Shown here: piece after piece, positions 1-10,999 of the stretch
Layout of the letters: each line of letters starts with the position of its first letter
Position numbering within the stretch: position 1 is the stretch's first letter
Assembly (NCBI RefSeq): GCF_000816245.1
Contig: NZ_CP007769.1
Span: forward strand, 528,464-592,463
Reading direction: 5' to 3'
DNA length: 64,000 nucleotides
Source of the DNA: Campylobacter sp. RM16704
Lineage (GTDB): Bacteria > Campylobacterota > Campylobacteria > Campylobacterales > Campylobacteraceae
Made by a program: the position numbers and the translations under genes
The notes under the pieces: generated by a model
The model's database searches: none
Seen by the model: the letters and a program-made list of their open reading frames with translations, nothing else
What the model was told of the DNA's origin: nothing

Positions 1-2
1 TT

Positions 3-2336
3 GATGTGCAACTAATCGGTGGTATGGTTTTACATGAAGGTAAAATAGCTGAAATGAAAACTGGTGAGGGTAAAACTTTGGTAGCCACTTTACCAGTTGT
101 TTTAAATGCTATGAGTGGCAAAGGTGTGCATGTAGTAACTGTAAATGACTATTTAGCAAAAAGAGATGCAGAGCAAATGAGTGCTATATATAATTTTTTA
201 GGTTTTAGTGTAGGCGTAATACTTTCAGAGCAAAATAGTGATGAGGCACATAAAAAAGCCTACGAATGTGATATAACCTATGGAACAAATAATGAATTTG
301 GTTTTGATTATTTACGTGATAATATGAAATTTTCAAAATCTGAAAAAGTGCAAAGAGAGCATAATTTTGTTATTGTAGATGAAGTTGATAGTATTTTAAT
401 AGATGAAGCAAGAACTCCACTTATTATAAGTGGACCTACAAATAGAACTTTAGATGGTTATATCAAAGCAAATGAAGTTGCTAAGCAAATGCAAAGAGGC
501 GAAGCAGTATTGCCTCCACAAACCCCAAGCGGTGATTTTATAGTAGATGAAAAAAATAGAACTATTATGATTACAGAAGCTGGGATTTCAAAGGCTGAAA
601 GATTATTTGGTGTAGAGAATTTATATAGTCTTGATAATGCAATTTTAGCTCATCAGCTTGATCAAGCTTTAAAAGCACATAATCTATTTGAAAAAGATGT
701 GCATTATGTATTAAGAGATAAAGAAGTAGTAATAGTTGATGAATTTACTGGAAGGTTAAGCGAAGGTAGACGCTTTAGTGATGGTTTGCATCAAGCACTA
801 GAAGCAAAAGAAGGAGTAAAAATTCAAGAAGAAAGCCAAACTTTGGCAGATATTACCTTTCAAAATTATTTTAGAATGTATAAAAAATTAGCAGGTATGA
901 CAGGTACTGCACAAACTGAGGCAACGGAATTTTCCCAAATTTATAGTTTAGATGTTGTTTCCATTCCTACAAATATACCTATTGCAAGATTAGATAAAGA
1001 TGATTTGATTTATAAAACACAAAATGAAAAATTTAAAGCTGTTATTGAAGAAATAAAAAATGCAAATGCTAAAGGTCAGCCTGTTTTGGTAGGGACTGCA
1101 AGTATTGAAAGAAGTGAAGTTTTTCATAATATGCTAGTAAAAGAACGCATTCCTCATCATGTACTTAATGCTAAAAATCACGAGCAAGAAGCTTTAATTA
1201 TTCAAGATGCAGGTAAAAAAGGAGCCGTAACCATAGCTACTAATATGGCAGGACGCGGTGTGGATATAAAAATTGATGATGAAGTAAAAGCATTAGGCGG
1301 ACTTTATATTATAGGAACTGAACGTCATGAAAGTAGAAGAATAGACAATCAGCTTCGTGGACGTGCTGGGCGTCAAGGCGATCCTGGTGTAAGTAGATTT
1401 TATCTAAGTTTGGAAGATAATCTTTTAAGAATTTTTGGTGGCGATCGTATTAAAAATATTATGGAAAGATTAGGTATAGAAGAAGGTGAACATATAGAAA
1501 GTCGTATTGTTACAAGAGCAGTTGAGAATGCTCAAAAAAAAGTAGAAAGTTTGCATTTTGAAAGTAGAAAACATTTGCTTGAATATGATGATGTAGCAAA
1601 TGAACAAAGAAAAACTATCTATAATTATAGAAATGAACTACTAGATGAAGAATTTAACTTGCAAGATAAAATTCTTAAAAATATAACTGAGTATAGCAAT
1701 CATTTAATCGGTGAAATTTATTTAAATGCGGAGTTAGAAGATGAAGTAAAGCATTTTGATACCTTAAAGCAAAAAGTGAACTATGAATGCAACATAGAAT
1801 TAAATGAAGATGATTTTAAAGATTTAAGTACTACTGAAATAGAAAATAAACTGAGTGAAATTTTAGAAAAAAATTATAAAGAGAAAATGAGTATTATTGA
1901 AGACAAAGAAGCAAGAAGGATTGAGAGAATTTTATATCTTCAGATCTTAGATAATCTATGGAGAGAACATTTATATCAAATGGATATTTTAAAAACAGGT
2001 ATAGGATTGAGAAGTTATAATCAAAAAGATCCTTTGGTTGAATATAAAAAAGAAAGCTATAATCTCTTTATGGAATTAGTAGAGCGTGTTAAATTTGATA
2101 GTTTAAAACTACTATTTAATGTTGTATTTACCCAAAAAGAAGCACAAATTTTCGAAGAAAAAACACAAGAACAAAATGAACAATTTTTAGCCAATACTAC
2201 TGAAAGTGGTGTTGATGAAAGTGGTGAAGCTCAAGTTACAAAAGTTCCTAGAAATTCTCCTTGTCCTTGCGGAAGTGGTAAAAAATATAAAGATTGCCAC
2301 GGAAAAAGTGGCCCTAAAAAAGGGATTTTAGCTTAA
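3..2336 (+). CDS. secA: Protein translocase subunit SecA (3' part, cut by window start)
   Basis: Motor ATPase that drives unfolded preproteins through SecYEG at the inner membrane. The reading frame is open to the window edge; about 777 codons are present. SecA is usually about 860 residues in Campylobacter, so roughly the first 85 residues lie upstream. Visible motifs are the Walker A TGEGKT near the start, the Walker B region [11 protein letters not shown], the NMAGRGVDI and [11 protein letters not shown] helicase motifs, and the C-terminal zinc motif [14 protein letters not shown] that binds SecB or lipid. The GTG at position 6 is internal, not a start. flgR follows after 9 bp on the same strand. 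Confidence 0.97.
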   Translation, partial: DVQLIGGMVLHEGKIAEMKTGEGKTLVATLPVVLNAMSGKGVHVVTVNDYLAKRDAEQMSAIYNFLGFSVGVILSEQNSDEAHKKAYECDITYGTNNEFGFDYLRDNMKFSKSEKVQREHNFVIVDEVDSILIDEARTPLIISGPTNRTLDGYIKANEVAKQMQRGEAVLPPQTPSGDFIVDEKNRTIMITEAGISKAERLFGVENLYSLDNAILAHQLDQALKAHNLFEKDVHYVLRDKEVVIVDEFTGRLSEGRRFSDGLHQALEAKEGVKIQEESQTLADITFQNYFRMYKKLAGMTGTAQTEATEFSQIYSLDVVSIPTNIPIARLDKDDLIYKTQNEKFKAVIEEIKNANAKGQPVLVGTASIERSEVFHNMLVKERIPHHVLNAKNHEQEALIIQDAGKKGAVTIATNMAGRGVDIKIDDEVKALGGLYIIGTERHESRRIDNQLRGRAGRQGDPGVSRFYLSLEDNLLRIFGGDRIKNIMERLGIEEGEHIESRIVTRAVENAQKKVESLHFESRKHLLEYDDVANEQRKTIYNYRNELLDEEFNLQDKILKNITEYSNHLIGEIYLNAELEDEVKHFDTLKQKVNYECNIELNEDDFKDLSTTEIENKLSEILEKNYKEKMSIIEDKEARRIERILYLQILDNLWREHLYQMDILKTGIGLRSYNQKDPLVEYKKESYNLFMELVERVKFDSLKLLFNVVFTQKEAQIFEEKTQEQNEQFLANTTESGVDESGEAQVTKVPRNSPCPCGSGKKYKDCHGKSGPKKGILA

Positions 2337-2345
2337 GGTTTTAGT

Positions 2346-3638
2346 ATGAATTTAATCATAGTTGAAGATGATATAAATATGAGAAAATCTTTAGAGATTG
2401 CTTTAGGGGAGTATGAAGAATTTACTATAAAATCTTACAAATCAGCAACTGAAGCGTTGAAAAAATTAAATGATGATGTTGATTTAATCATTACAGATAT
2501 TAATATGCCAGGTATGGATGGAATTGAATTTGTACAAGCTTGTGAAAATAAATATGATTTTATTATTATAACAGGTAATGCTACTTTAAATAGAGCTATT
2601 GAAGCCGTAAGACTTGGTGTGAAAGATTTCTTAGTAAAACCATTTGATATTAATACTTTAGTAACTGCAATTAAGCGTGCAAAAATAATCCAAGAAAAAA
2701 CTTCCAAAAAACCAATAGCAAAAAAACCAATTAAAGAAAAAGATAATGGTGGTTTTTATGGTTCATCAAGTGCTTTAGAAAGTTGTTTAAATTTAGCTAC
2801 TAAAGCAGCTAAAACAGATGCTAGTGTAATGCTTTTTGGAGAAAGTGGAGTAGGAAAAGAAGTTTTTGCTAATTATATTCATAAAAATTCAAAAAGAGCA
2901 AATAAAGCATTTGTTGCTATTAATATGGCAGCAATCCCTGCAAATTTGATAGAGAGTGAGCTTTTTGGTTTTGAAAAAGGTGCTTTTACTGATGCAAATA
3001 CAACCAAAATAGGACTTTTTGAATTAGCTAATGAAGGAACTTTATTTTTAGATGAAATAGGCGAGATGCCTTATGAAATTCAAGCAAAATTGTTAAGAGC
3101 ATTGCAAGAAAAAGAAATTACAAGACTTGGAAGTACCAAGAGTATTAAAATTGATGTTAGAATTGTTAGTGCAACAAATGCAAATATGGAAAAAAAGATT
3201 TTAAATAGTGAATTTAGACAAGACTTGTATTATAGGCTAAATACCATACCTATAAACATTCCTGCACTAAGAGAGCGTCGAGAAGAAATTTTACAAATTG
3301 CTCAAAAAGTATTGCTTGACACTTGTAAAGAATATGATTTTAAAGAAAAAACTTTAAGTCAAAAAGCTCAAGAAGCTTTGTTAGCTTATGATTTTCCAGG
3401 AAATATAAGAGAATTAATTTCTATTATACAAAGAGCTTGTATTTTAAGTGAAAATGATGAAATTAGTATTCAAGATTTATTTTTAGAAAGCAGAAGATGT
3501 AAAGATATAAAAAATCTTGAAAAAGAATTAATATTAGAGGCTTTAAAAAATTCACAAAATGTAAGTGATGCAGCTAAGCTTGTAGGTATGAGTGAGAAAA
3601 TTTTTGCTGAAAAAATGAAGAAATATAATATTACTTAA
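2346..3638 (+). CDS. flgR: Sigma-54-dependent flagellar response regulator FlgR
   Basis: An NtrC-type activator that, once phosphorylated by FlgS, turns on the RpoN-dependent rod, hook and basal-body genes. A receiver domain covers residues 1-115 with Asp51 in [12 protein letters not shown] lysine-rich linker (about 118-132) leads to an AAA+ sigma-54 interaction domain with Walker A GESGVGKE near 165-172. The sigma-54 contact loop reads GAFTDA instead of the common GAFTGA. The C-terminal 40 residues look like a Fis-type helix-turn-helix. Length (430 aa) fits Campylobacter FlgR. In C. jejuni this gene varies by slippage in poly-A/T tracts; here there are two 7-A runs. The neighbours asd and yqhA match C. 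jejuni order. Confidence 0.93.
   Translation: MNLIIVEDDINMRKSLEIALGEYEEFTIKSYKSATEALKKLNDDVDLIITDINMPGMDGIEFVQACENKYDFIIITGNATLNRAIEAVRLGVKDFLVKPFDINTLVTAIKRAKIIQEKTSKKPIAKKPIKEKDNGGFYGSSSALESCLNLATKAAKTDASVMLFGESGVGKEVFANYIHKNSKRANKAFVAINMAAIPANLIESELFGFEKGAFTDANTTKIGLFELANEGTLFLDEIGEMPYEIQAKLLRALQEKEITRLGSTKSIKIDVRIVSATNANMEKKILNSEFRQDLYYRLNTIPINIPALRERREEILQIAQKVLLDTCKEYDFKEKTLSQKAQEALLAYDFPGNIRELISIIQRACILSENDEISIQDLFLESRRCKDIKNLEKELILEALKNSQNVSDAAKLVGMSEKIFAEKMKKYNIT
2720..2726 (+). repeat. 7-A homopolymer in flgR linker
   Basis: Seven consecutive A in the segment coding for the linker between receiver and AAA+ domains, close to a 6-A run at 2706-2711. A one-base slip would truncate FlgR before its ATPase domain. 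FlgR of C. jejuni is known to vary at short poly-A/T tracts; that this tract does so here is inference. Confidence 0.6.
3190..3196 (+). repeat. 7-A homopolymer in flgR AAA+ domain
   Basis: Seven consecutive A within the sigma-54 interaction domain codons (NMEKKIL). A slip here would remove the C-terminal part of the ATPase domain and the DNA-binding region. It is a second candidate switch site in the same gene. Confidence 0.55.
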
Positions 3639-3650
3639 AGGATGGAAGAT

Positions 3651-4667
3651 ATGAAAAAAATAGCTATAGTAGGAGCTACTGGAGCAGTCGGAGAAGAAAT
3701 TTTAAATGTTTTAGATGAGCTTAATTTTCCAGTTGAGAGTATTTTGCCATTAGCAAGTGCAAAAAGCGTAGGAAGTGAAATAGAATTTAGGGGTAAAACT
3801 TTTAAAGTTAAAGAATTAACTCAAAGTGTTTTTAAAGAAAATCCTGTAGATATTGCATTTTTTAGTGCAGGGGGAAATATAAGTGCAAAATATGCAAAAT
3901 ATGCAGTAGAATGTGGTGCTGTAGTGATTGATAATACAAGCCATTTTAGAATGGATAAGAATGTTCCTTTGGTGGTTCCTGAATGCAATAGTGAAGATAT
4001 TAAAGATTGGGAAAAAACAGGAATTATTGCTAATCCAAATTGTTCTACCATACAAATGGTACATGTTTTAAAACCGCTTGATGATATTTTTAATTTAAAA
4101 AGAGTAGATGTAAGTACTTATCAAGCAGCAAGTGGTGCTGGCAAAGAAGGTATGGAAGAATTAGTTCAAGGTATGCAAAGTTTTTTTGCATTTAAACTAG
4201 ATGAATTTGAAGCAAAAGCTTTTCCATATACCTTAGCTTTAAATTTAATTCCACAAATTGATGTTTTTAATGAAAATGGTTATACTAAAGAAGAACTAAA
4301 AATGGTATATGAAACACAAAAAATCTTACATAAAAAGCTTGAAATTTCAGCAACTTGTGTAAGGGTTCCTGTGCTTAGAAGTCATAGTGAAGCTATAACT
4401 ATGCATTTTGAAAAAGATGTAAATGTTGTTAAAGTTAGAGAAATTCTTTCTAAAGCACCAAGTGTTAAAGTAATAGATGATATTGAAAATAAAAAATATC
4501 CTATGCCTCTTTTTACAAGCAATACAAATGAAACTTATGTGGGAAGAATCAGGCATGATATTAACCATAAAAATATTTTACATCTATGGTGCGTAGCTGA
4601 TCAAATTCGTGTTGGAGCAGCAACTAATGCCGTGCGTATTGCTCAAAAATGGCTAGAATTGATATAA
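3651..4667 (+). CDS. asd: Aspartate-semialdehyde dehydrogenase
   Basis: Converts aspartyl phosphate to aspartate semialdehyde, the branch point to lysine/diaminopimelate, threonine and methionine. The N-terminal nucleotide-binding motif is VGATGAVGEE and the catalytic cysteine sits in NPNCSTIQM. About 338 aa, normal for the family. An in-frame ATG exists at 3642, but the AAAGGA ribosome binding site at 3637-3642 overlaps it and is well spaced from the ATG at 3651, so 3651 is chosen. flgR ends 12 bp upstream. Confidence 0.96.
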   Translation: MKKIAIVGATGAVGEEILNVLDELNFPVESILPLASAKSVGSEIEFRGKTFKVKELTQSVFKENPVDIAFFSAGGNISAKYAKYAVECGAVVIDNTSHFRMDKNVPLVVPECNSEDIKDWEKTGIIANPNCSTIQMVHVLKPLDDIFNLKRVDVSTYQAASGAGKEGMEELVQGMQSFFAFKLDEFEAKAFPYTLALNLIPQIDVFNENGYTKEELKMVYETQKILHKKLEISATCVRVPVLRSHSEAITMHFEKDVNVVKVREILSKAPSVKVIDDIENKKYPMPLFTSNTNETYVGRIRHDINHKNILHLWCVADQIRVGAATNAVRIAQKWLELI

Positions 4668-4681
4668 AAGAAAGAGGATTA

Positions 4682-5188
4682 ATGTTAGAGAGATTTTTTG
4701 AAAATTTATTAGTTAAAAGCCGTGTTGTAACCATTTTACCAGTGATTTTTGGTCTTATTGGTGCTTTTGTATTATTTTTTATAGCTAGCTATGATATAAT
4801 AAAGGTGCTTAAATCTGTTTTTGACTATTTTGTTACTCATAATGCTACAATTGATTTACACGAAGATGTTGTTGGTTTAATTATAGGTGCTGTGGATTTA
4901 TATTTAATGGCTTTGGTTTTATTTATTTTTTCTTTTGGAATATATGAACTTTTTATTAGCGAGATAGAGGAATTTAAACAAACAAAACAATCTAAAGTTT
5001 TAGAAGTGCATAGTTTAGATCAGCTAAAAGACAAGCTTGCAAAAGTGATTATTATGGTATTGATAGTAAATTTTTTTCAAAGAATTTTACAAATGCAACT
5101 TAACACGGTTTTGGACATGACTTATCTTGCAGGTTCTATTTTAGCCCTTTGTATTGGTTTATATTTTTTACATAAAAGTGATCATTAG
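4682..5188 (+). CDS. YqhA/UPF0114 family inner membrane protein
   Basis: A 168-residue membrane protein of the YqhA family, whose function is not established. Hydrophobic segments lie near residues 15-40, 60-90, 125-140 and 145-165, with a charged loop (EIEEFKQTKQSK) between the second and third. The frame is open back to 4649 inside asd, but the ATG at 4682 has a GAGGATTA ribosome binding site and gives the usual family N-terminus, so it is preferred. It sits between asd and hemE on the same strand. Confidence 0.85.
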   Translation: MLERFFENLLVKSRVVTILPVIFGLIGAFVLFFIASYDIIKVLKSVFDYFVTHNATIDLHEDVVGLIIGAVDLYLMALVLFIFSFGIYELFISEIEEFKQTKQSKVLEVHSLDQLKDKLAKVIIMVLIVNFFQRILQMQLNTVLDMTYLAGSILALCIGLYFLHKSDH

Positions 5189-5208
5189 TGAATGAGTGAG
5201 GAAAAATA

Positions 5209-6231
5209 ATGATTTTTGTAGATGCATGTTTTAAAAAACCAACTTCTTATACTCCTGTTTGGATGATGCGTCAAGCTGGTAGATATCTACCCGAATATAT
5301 GGAAGTTAGAACAAGTGCTGGAGATTTTTTATCACTTTGTAGGGACTATAAAAAAGCAAGTGAAGTTACCTTGCAACCTGTAGATATTTTAGGTGTTGAT
5401 GCTGCAATTATATTTTCAGATATTTTAGTTGTTCCTTTAGAGATGGGTATGGATTTAAAATTTGAAAAAGGTGAAGGACCTGTGTTTTTAAATCCTATTA
5501 AAACGGAAGAGGATCTAGAAAATTTAGATATACAAAAGGCTATAAAAAATCTTTCTTATGTGTACGATGCATTATCACTTACTAGAGATAAACTTGCTAA
5601 AGATAAAGCATTGATTGGCTTTTGTGGAAGTCCATGGACAATTGCAACCTATATGATAGAAGGTAGGGGCAGTAAAAATTATACAAAATGTAAAAAACTT
5701 GTATATCAAAACCCTGAATTTTTGCATCAAATTTTAGGCAAACTAACACAAGTATTGAAATTATATTTAGAAGAGCAAATTAAAGCAGGTGCTGATGCTA
5801 TACAAATTTTTGATAGCTGGGCTGGTGCTTTGGAAAAAGAGGGTTTTTTTGAATTTTCTTTTAACTATATGCTCGAAATTGCTAATTTTATTAAAGAAAA
5901 ATATTCTCATATTCCTGTAATTTTATTCCCTAAAGGTGTAAGTGCTTTTTTAGATCAAATTAGTGGGAAATTTGATGTTTTTGGAGTTGATTGGAGTACG
6001 CCTTTGGATTTAGCAAAAGAAAAATTAGGTTATAAATATACCTTGCAAGGTAATATGGAGCCATGTAGATTATATGATAAAAATTCAATCAGAAATGGTG
6101 TAAAAAATATATTAAAAATTATGAAAGATACTCCACACATTTTCAATTTAGGTCATGGTATTTTACCTGATATTCCTGTAGAAAATGCAAAATACTTCAT
6201 TAAATTAGTTCAAGAGCAATCCAAAAGATGA
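5209..6231 (+). CDS. hemE: Uroporphyrinogen decarboxylase
   Basis: Decarboxylates the four acetate side chains of uroporphyrinogen III to coproporphyrinogen III in heme synthesis. The signature [12 protein letters not shown] is present near the N-terminus, and the second conserved region [16 protein letters not shown] near the middle. Length 340 aa is typical. A GAGTGAGGA ribosome binding site precedes the ATG. Its stop overlaps the start of the radical SAM gene (ATGA), so the two are probably translationally coupled, the same pairing as Cj1243-Cj1244. Confidence 0.97.
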   Translation: MIFVDACFKKPTSYTPVWMMRQAGRYLPEYMEVRTSAGDFLSLCRDYKKASEVTLQPVDILGVDAAIIFSDILVVPLEMGMDLKFEKGEGPVFLNPIKTEEDLENLDIQKAIKNLSYVYDALSLTRDKLAKDKALIGFCGSPWTIATYMIEGRGSKNYTKCKKLVYQNPEFLHQILGKLTQVLKLYLEEQIKAGADAIQIFDSWAGALEKEGFFEFSFNYMLEIANFIKEKYSHIPVILFPKGVSAFLDQISGKFDVFGVDWSTPLDLAKEKLGYKYTLQGNMEPCRLYDKNSIRNGVKNILKIMKDTPHIFNLGHGILPDIPVENAKYFIKLVQEQSKR

Positions 6232-7136
6232 GCAAAATTGTTTTTGGTCCTGTAAATTCAAGGAGATTTGGACTTTCTGTTGGTATTGATTTAAGTCCTA
6301 GCCAAAAACAATGTAATTTTGACTGCGTATACTGTGAATTAAAAGCAGCAAAACCTATGGAGAAATATTTGATATACCCTAGTGTTAATGAAGTTGTAAA
6401 TGAAATTGAAAAATTTTTAAATGGTGAAATTGATTTTGATTTTTTAACATTAACAGCTAACGGTGAACCTAGTTTATATCCGCATTTAAAAGAATTAGTT
6501 CAAGAGCTTAATAAAATTAAAAATAAAAAAAAACTTTTGATTTTAAGCAATGGAAGTGCAGTTTTAAATCCTAAGAGTTTTGAAGCTTTGCTTGACATAG
6601 ATGTAGTTAAATTTAGCCTTGATAGTGTAATAGAAAAGACATTCTATCGTATTGATAGAGCCTTAAAAGTTATTAAAATAAATGATTTAATTGAAAAAAT
6701 GATACTCTTTAATCAAAATTTTAAAGGTGATTTAATCATTGAAGTTTTAATTGTAGAAGGATTAAATGATACAAAAGAGGAAATTCTTGCATTAAATGAT
6801 GCTTTTAGAAAAATTAATCCTTTAAGAGTTGATTTTAGCACCATAGATAGACCTCCAGCATATCCTGTAAAAGGAGTATCATTACAAAAACTCAAAGAAT
6901 TGAGTATGTATATTACCAATACTCCTATCGTGCTTGCAAAACATAATTATACAAAAGAAAAGATGGATTTTACCGTGGATGAACTTTTAAAAATATTACA
7001 ATTAAGAGCTCAAAGTGAATTTGATATTGAAAATAATTTTACACAATTAAGTAAAAATAACTTGCAAATTTTACTAGAAGAAAAAAAAATAATTATAAAA
7101 GATCTTGCTGGGATAAAATTTTATAAAAAAATATGA
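6228..7136 (+). CDS. Radical SAM domain protein (Cj1244-like)
   Basis: A radical S-adenosylmethionine enzyme of unknown substrate. The iron-sulfur cluster motif CNFDCVYC is near residues 30-37, preceded by a [15 protein letters not shown] segment typical of this subfamily, and the glycine-rich SAM segment [13 protein letters not shown] follows. The C-terminal 60 residues are lysine- and leucine-rich and not part of the barrel. It starts inside the hemE stop codon. Proximity to heme synthesis may be operon packing only. Confidence 0.85.
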   Translation: MSKIVFGPVNSRRFGLSVGIDLSPSQKQCNFDCVYCELKAAKPMEKYLIYPSVNEVVNEIEKFLNGEIDFDFLTLTANGEPSLYPHLKELVQELNKIKNKKKLLILSNGSAVLNPKSFEALLDIDVVKFSLDSVIEKTFYRIDRALKVIKINDLIEKMILFNQNFKGDLIIEVLIVEGLNDTKEEILALNDAFRKINPLRVDFSTIDRPPAYPVKGVSLQKLKELSMYITNTPIVLAKHNYTKEKMDFTVDELLKILQLRAQSEFDIENNFTQLSKNNLQILLEEKKIIIKDLAGIKFYKKI

Positions 7137-7153
7137 ATCTTCTTTGATTTCTC

Positions 7154-7182
7154 TTGACAAAAAATTTTTTTTCTTATATAAT
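7154..7182 (+). promoter_or_regulatory. Sigma-70 promoter of tRNA-Asn
   Basis: TTGACA at 7154-7159 and TATAAT at 7177-7182 are separated by exactly 17 bp and lie about 22 bp before the tRNA. Campylobacter promoters usually lack a recognisable -35 hexamer, so this full consensus points to strong stable-RNA expression. Confidence 0.9.
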
Positions 7183-7204
7183 ACCATCTCTTATTTAATG
7201 GTAT

Positions 7205-7279
7205 TCCGGATTAGCTCAGCGGTAGAGTAGTCGGCTGTTAACCGATTGGTCGTAGGTTCGAATCCTACATCCGGAGCCA
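7205..7279 (+). tRNA. tRNA-Asn (anticodon GTT)
   Basis: A complete cloverleaf: the acceptor stem TCCGGAT pairs with ATCCGGA, the anticodon loop reads CTGTTAA with anticodon GTT, the T arm contains GGTTCGAATCC, and the 3' CCA is encoded. Isolated single tRNA between the radical SAM gene and the convergent pflB operon. Confidence 0.97.
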
Positions 7280-7329
7280 CTTTTATAAAGATAATATTTT
7301 ATCATTTTTAATATTTTCCACAATTAAAG

Positions 7330-9744
7330 TTAATTTCTAATATCAAATGTGAAAAATTTACTTTTAAAATTATTACCTATTTTTTCATACTGAAATACGG
7401 CAGGTTCTAGGTTTTGTACTTCATGATATAATAAACCTAAAGCTAATCTAGCCTCTAGTGTTTCTTCGTTTTCTAATCTTGCAAGTTCAAGTAATGCTAT
7501 AGCTGAATTTGGATTATTGGAACCTATGGCTGCAACTGCAGCTAAAAATAATGTTTGTGCATCTTTGATTTTATAATCATCAATTAAAATATTATAAAGC
7601 GTATAGGCTTCTTGATATTCTTTTGCAAAAATATCAATATATGCAAGAGCAAAAATTAGTCCTATTGAATTTTTATTGCTTGTTGAAAGCTGTTTTTTAA
7701 TATCATTCCTGACATGGTTTAATAAACCAGTAATTTGCATTAATGTTACATAACTATCTCTAACTATACCAGCTCCACCAAATAAAGAATTATAATTAAG
7801 TTTTGTGTTTAAAAAGTACATCTGTGCTTGTTTGGCATAGGATTTGATGTCTAGATTCATATTTTTAGAATTAAAATATAAAATATTACTGATAATATCT
7901 TTTTCAAGTAATTCTTTTAATTCTTTAATTTTATCATTTCTAAGTTTATCTAAATTATTTCCATTTGCTGCAACAATAGTAAACATTAATTCTAATGGTG
8001 TTTTATGATTGGAAACTGATAGATTGTCAAGATAAGGAATCATAGCAGTAAAATCACTTTTTACTAAATACAATAAATATTTATAAATATTGTGATTTTG
8101 GTTAAGTGCTTTATCCGCTTGAAGATTTTCCAAAAACTCATTGGCTAATTTTGTGTAGTCTTTTTCAGCTAAATCCATACAAAAGATAGCAAAAATTCCA
8201 GCCAAATAATTTTTAGGATTTAAATGATATGCAGTTGAAAAATACTTAGATGCATTATTATAATCTTGTAATTGTGCATAAGTTAGAGCAAGATTATAAT
8301 GGATTACATCATGTGCATGATAAATTTCACTTAGATTTTTAAATTCTTGATTTGCTTCTCTTAGATGAAAATTAAAAGCTAAATTAATAGCATGTGATAA
8401 TTCTACATTAACACCAGATAAAGCTTTGCTTTTAACTAATAGTTCATTTTCGTATTCATATCCTTGTATGAAATTTCCTAAATCAGCTTTGGTTATAAGC
8501 TCCATGCTTTGTCTAATATCAAATACACGATATGGAGAGAAGTAAAATAGTAAATCATAAATTTGTTGTTTTCCAGTGATGAGTTTTTTGGCAAAATTTT
8601 GTTGTGCTATATCAATACTTAAAATATTTTTTTTTAACACAGCTTTTATACCATAATATTTTGAACTTACATCTTTATCTTTTACCAATAAAGTTTTTAA
8701 TATTTGTGCACTATTGTTATATTGCCCTGTTTTTAATTCAACTAAAGCTAAAGCTGCTTTGCTTCTTTCTGCTTGAGAGTCTATTTTTGAAGCTTTTTCA
8801 AGATATTCTTTTGCTTTTGAATAATCTCCTGACCTAGCATACAATAAACCTAATGGAAGACTAGCCTCATAATCTTCTTGCTTTAATAAGAAGTCAATAG
8901 CTTTTTTTTCTGAATTTAATAGTGTATAAATTTTTGCTCCAAGATAATAAGATTCTCCTTGATAATCATCAATATTATTTGTTCGTGTAAGCATTTGTAA
9001 AGCTTCTGGATAGAATCCTTGATAATAGTTAATTAAGCCTAAATAATAATCATATAAAGAAGATTTAGAGTCATGTGGCAAATGCACTTTGGCTAATTCA
9101 AGATAATAATCAAATTTGTTTTTATCTCCAAGATTAAAATAACATACAGCTAAATTAATTGCAGCTGCTACTTTATGTTCTTCTAGCTCTAGTGAGTGTT
9201 TAAAATTTTCTATAGCACTAGCATAATCTTTTTGTTTCATCTGTGCCACACCAAGATTGTAGCTTGATAAAGACTGATTGAAGATATTTATATTATTATA
9301 TAATTCTAAAGCACTTTCTACATCGCCTTTTTCATATAACAAATTTGCTTTTTGAATTACTAAATCAAGAGCAGATTGTTTTATTTTAGTGATATTGGTA
9401 TTGCTTGTATTATCATCTAAAAATACATTATCATTTATTATTATAGGATTTTCTTTTTTTAATACTGTAAGTAAAATTAAAATTGTAAGTAGTATTAAAA
9501 TAAGCCCACTAAGAATTGAGATTACAATAAGAAATTTTTTATCGAAAAGTTTTTTTTCATCTTTTTGTGGTATTTGCCGAGGTTCATCTTCTACTCTTTG
9601 AAAAGTTCTTTCTTTTTCAAGCTCGGGTGAAGTGGAACTAGAAAGTGAAACTTGCTCTTCCACCTCTGTATTTTCAGTTAAATCTGAAAAATTTTTATTT
9701 TCTTCTTGATTGTCTTGTTCTTTGAGTGTTATTTCTTCAGCCAT
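7330..9744 (-). CDS. pflB: Flagellar disc scaffold PflB (TPR protein)
   Basis: In C. jejuni PflB is an inner-membrane TPR protein that works with PflA and holds the MotAB stators in a wide ring; without it cells are flagellated but paralysed. Here 804 aa: an acidic cytoplasmic tail (1-70), one transmembrane helix at about 71-95, then a long periplasmic region with many degenerate tetratricopeptide repeats (for example around 130-360 and 470-560, and again near 700-790). It is the last gene of der-aroK-trpS-serS-pflB, the same order as Cj0386-Cj0390. Assignment rests on this synteny, length and architecture. It ends 50 bp from the convergent tRNA-Asn. Confidence 0.85.
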   Translation of the reverse strand: MAEEITLKEQDNQEENKNFSDLTENTEVEEQVSLSSSTSPELEKERTFQRVEDEPRQIPQKDEKKLFDKKFLIVISILSGLILILLTILILLTVLKKENPIIINDNVFLDDNTSNTNITKIKQSALDLVIQKANLLYEKGDVESALELYNNINIFNQSLSSYNLGVAQMKQKDYASAIENFKHSLELEEHKVAAAINLAVCYFNLGDKNKFDYYLELAKVHLPHDSKSSLYDYYLGLINYYQGFYPEALQMLTRTNNIDDYQGESYYLGAKIYTLLNSEKKAIDFLLKQEDYEASLPLGLLYARSGDYSKAKEYLEKASKIDSQAERSKAALALVELKTGQYNNSAQILKTLLVKDKDVSSKYYGIKAVLKKNILSIDIAQQNFAKKLITGKQQIYDLLFYFSPYRVFDIRQSMELITKADLGNFIQGYEYENELLVKSKALSGVNVELSHAINLAFNFHLREANQEFKNLSEIYHAHDVIHYNLALTYAQLQDYNNASKYFSTAYHLNPKNYLAGIFAIFCMDLAEKDYTKLANEFLENLQADKALNQNHNIYKYLLYLVKSDFTAMIPYLDNLSVSNHKTPLELMFTIVAANGNNLDKLRNDKIKELKELLEKDIISNILYFNSKNMNLDIKSYAKQAQMYFLNTKLNYNSLFGGAGIVRDSYVTLMQITGLLNHVRNDIKKQLSTSNKNSIGLIFALAYIDIFAKEYQEAYTLYNILIDDYKIKDAQTLFLAAVAAIGSNNPNSAIALLELARLENEETLEARLALGLLYHEVQNLEPAVFQYEKIGNNFKSKFFTFDIRN

Positions 9745-9752
9745 GTTTTCTC

Positions 9753-10988
9753 TTAAAAGTATTTTCTTAATACATCAGGAATTTTTATTTTACCATTTTT
9801 ATCTTGATAATTTTCCATAATTGCTATTAAAGTTCTACCAACTGCCAATGAAGAACCATTGAGTGTATGTGCTAATTCATTTTTCCCATTGTTATTTTTA
9901 AAGCGAATTTTTGCACGTCTTGCTTGAAAATCTTTGCAATTTGACACAGAACTAATTTCACGGTATTTATTTTGCGATGGAAGCCAAACTTCTAGATCTA
10001 CTGTTTTTGCAGCTGAAAAACCTAAATCCCCAGTACAAAGCATCAGATGTCTATGAGCTAATCCCAAAGAGCTTAGTAAATCACTAGCACAATTTAGCAT
10101 TTCTTCAAACATTAATTCACTTTGCTCAGGTTTACATATACTAACAAGTTCTACTTTTTCAAACTGATGTTGTCTTATAATTCCTCTTGTATCACGTCCA
10201 GCACTTCCTGCTTCTTGTCTAAAGCAAGCACTATAACAGGTCATTTTTAATGGTAACTCCTCTTGAGTTAAAATTTCATTAGAATAAAGATTTGTAACAG
10301 GAATTTCAGAAGTTGAGATAAGGTATAAATCTTCATTTTCTATTTTATACATGTCATCTTTAAATTTTGGAAGCTGTCCTGTGCCATACATGGTAGCACT
10401 ATTTACTAAAAATGGTACATTAACTAGTTCAAAACCTCTACTTCTGTTAAAATCTATCATATAATTAACTAAAGCTCTACTTAGCAAAGCCCCTTCGTTT
10501 TTAAGCACACAAAAGCGACTTTGTGAAATCTTAACACCTCTTGTAAAATCAAGCCAATTTAAATTTTCACCCAAGTCATGATGTTCTTTAATTTCAAAAT
10601 TAAAACTAGGAGGTGTTAAAACTTTTTTAAGTTCTATATTTTCATCTTCGTCTTCCCCAATAGGTACACAATCATCGGGTATATTTGGTATTGCAAAAGC
10701 AATTTGTTCCAGTTTTACCTCTAAGTCACTAACTATTTTTGATTGAGTATTTATTTTTTCTTTATTTTGACTTAATTGTGCTTTTAAACTTTCTTTATCT
10801 TGTGCTGTTGCAAGTTTTTTGCTAAATTTATTTTGAAAAGCTTGAAATTCTTCTAAAAGCACTTTTTCTTTTTTTAAATTAACAAACAAATCACTTAATT
10901 CTTTTAATAAATTTTCATCAATTTTTTTTGTTTTTAATTTTTTTGAAATTTCATCAAAATTATTTTGTAAAAGTTTAAGATCTAGCAT
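9753..10988 (-). CDS. serS: Seryl-tRNA synthetase
   Basis: Charges tRNA-Ser (and tRNA-Sec). An N-terminal coiled-coil arm (residues 1-100) is followed by a class II catalytic core with motif 2 in [22 protein letters not shown] and motif 3 in [19 protein letters not shown]. Length 411 aa is normal. A strong AAAAGGAG site precedes the ATG. It lies between trpS (11 bp upstream) and pflB (8 bp downstream). Confidence 0.98.
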   Translation of the reverse strand: MLDLKLLQNNFDEISKKLKTKKIDENLLKELSDLFVNLKKEKVLLEEFQAFQNKFSKKLATAQDKESLKAQLSQNKEKINTQSKIVSDLEVKLEQIAFAIPNIPDDCVPIGEDEDENIELKKVLTPPSFNFEIKEHHDLGENLNWLDFTRGVKISQSRFCVLKNEGALLSRALVNYMIDFNRSRGFELVNVPFLVNSATMYGTGQLPKFKDDMYKIENEDLYLISTSEIPVTNLYSNEILTQEELPLKMTCYSACFRQEAGSAGRDTRGIIRQHQFEKVELVSICKPEQSELMFEEMLNCASDLLSSLGLAHRHLMLCTGDLGFSAAKTVDLEVWLPSQNKYREISSVSNCKDFQARRAKIRFKNNNGKNELAHTLNGSSLAVGRTLIAIMENYQDKNGKIKIPDVLRKYF

Positions 10989-10999
10989 GTAACTCCTTT

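Noticed and set aside
6-2336. secA as a truncated gene starting at GTG 6
   Set aside because: The frame is open to the window edge and the missing N-terminus is outside it.
3642-3650. asd start at ATG 3642
   Set aside because: The ribosome binding site overlaps this ATG; the ATG at 3651 is well spaced and gives the family N-terminus.
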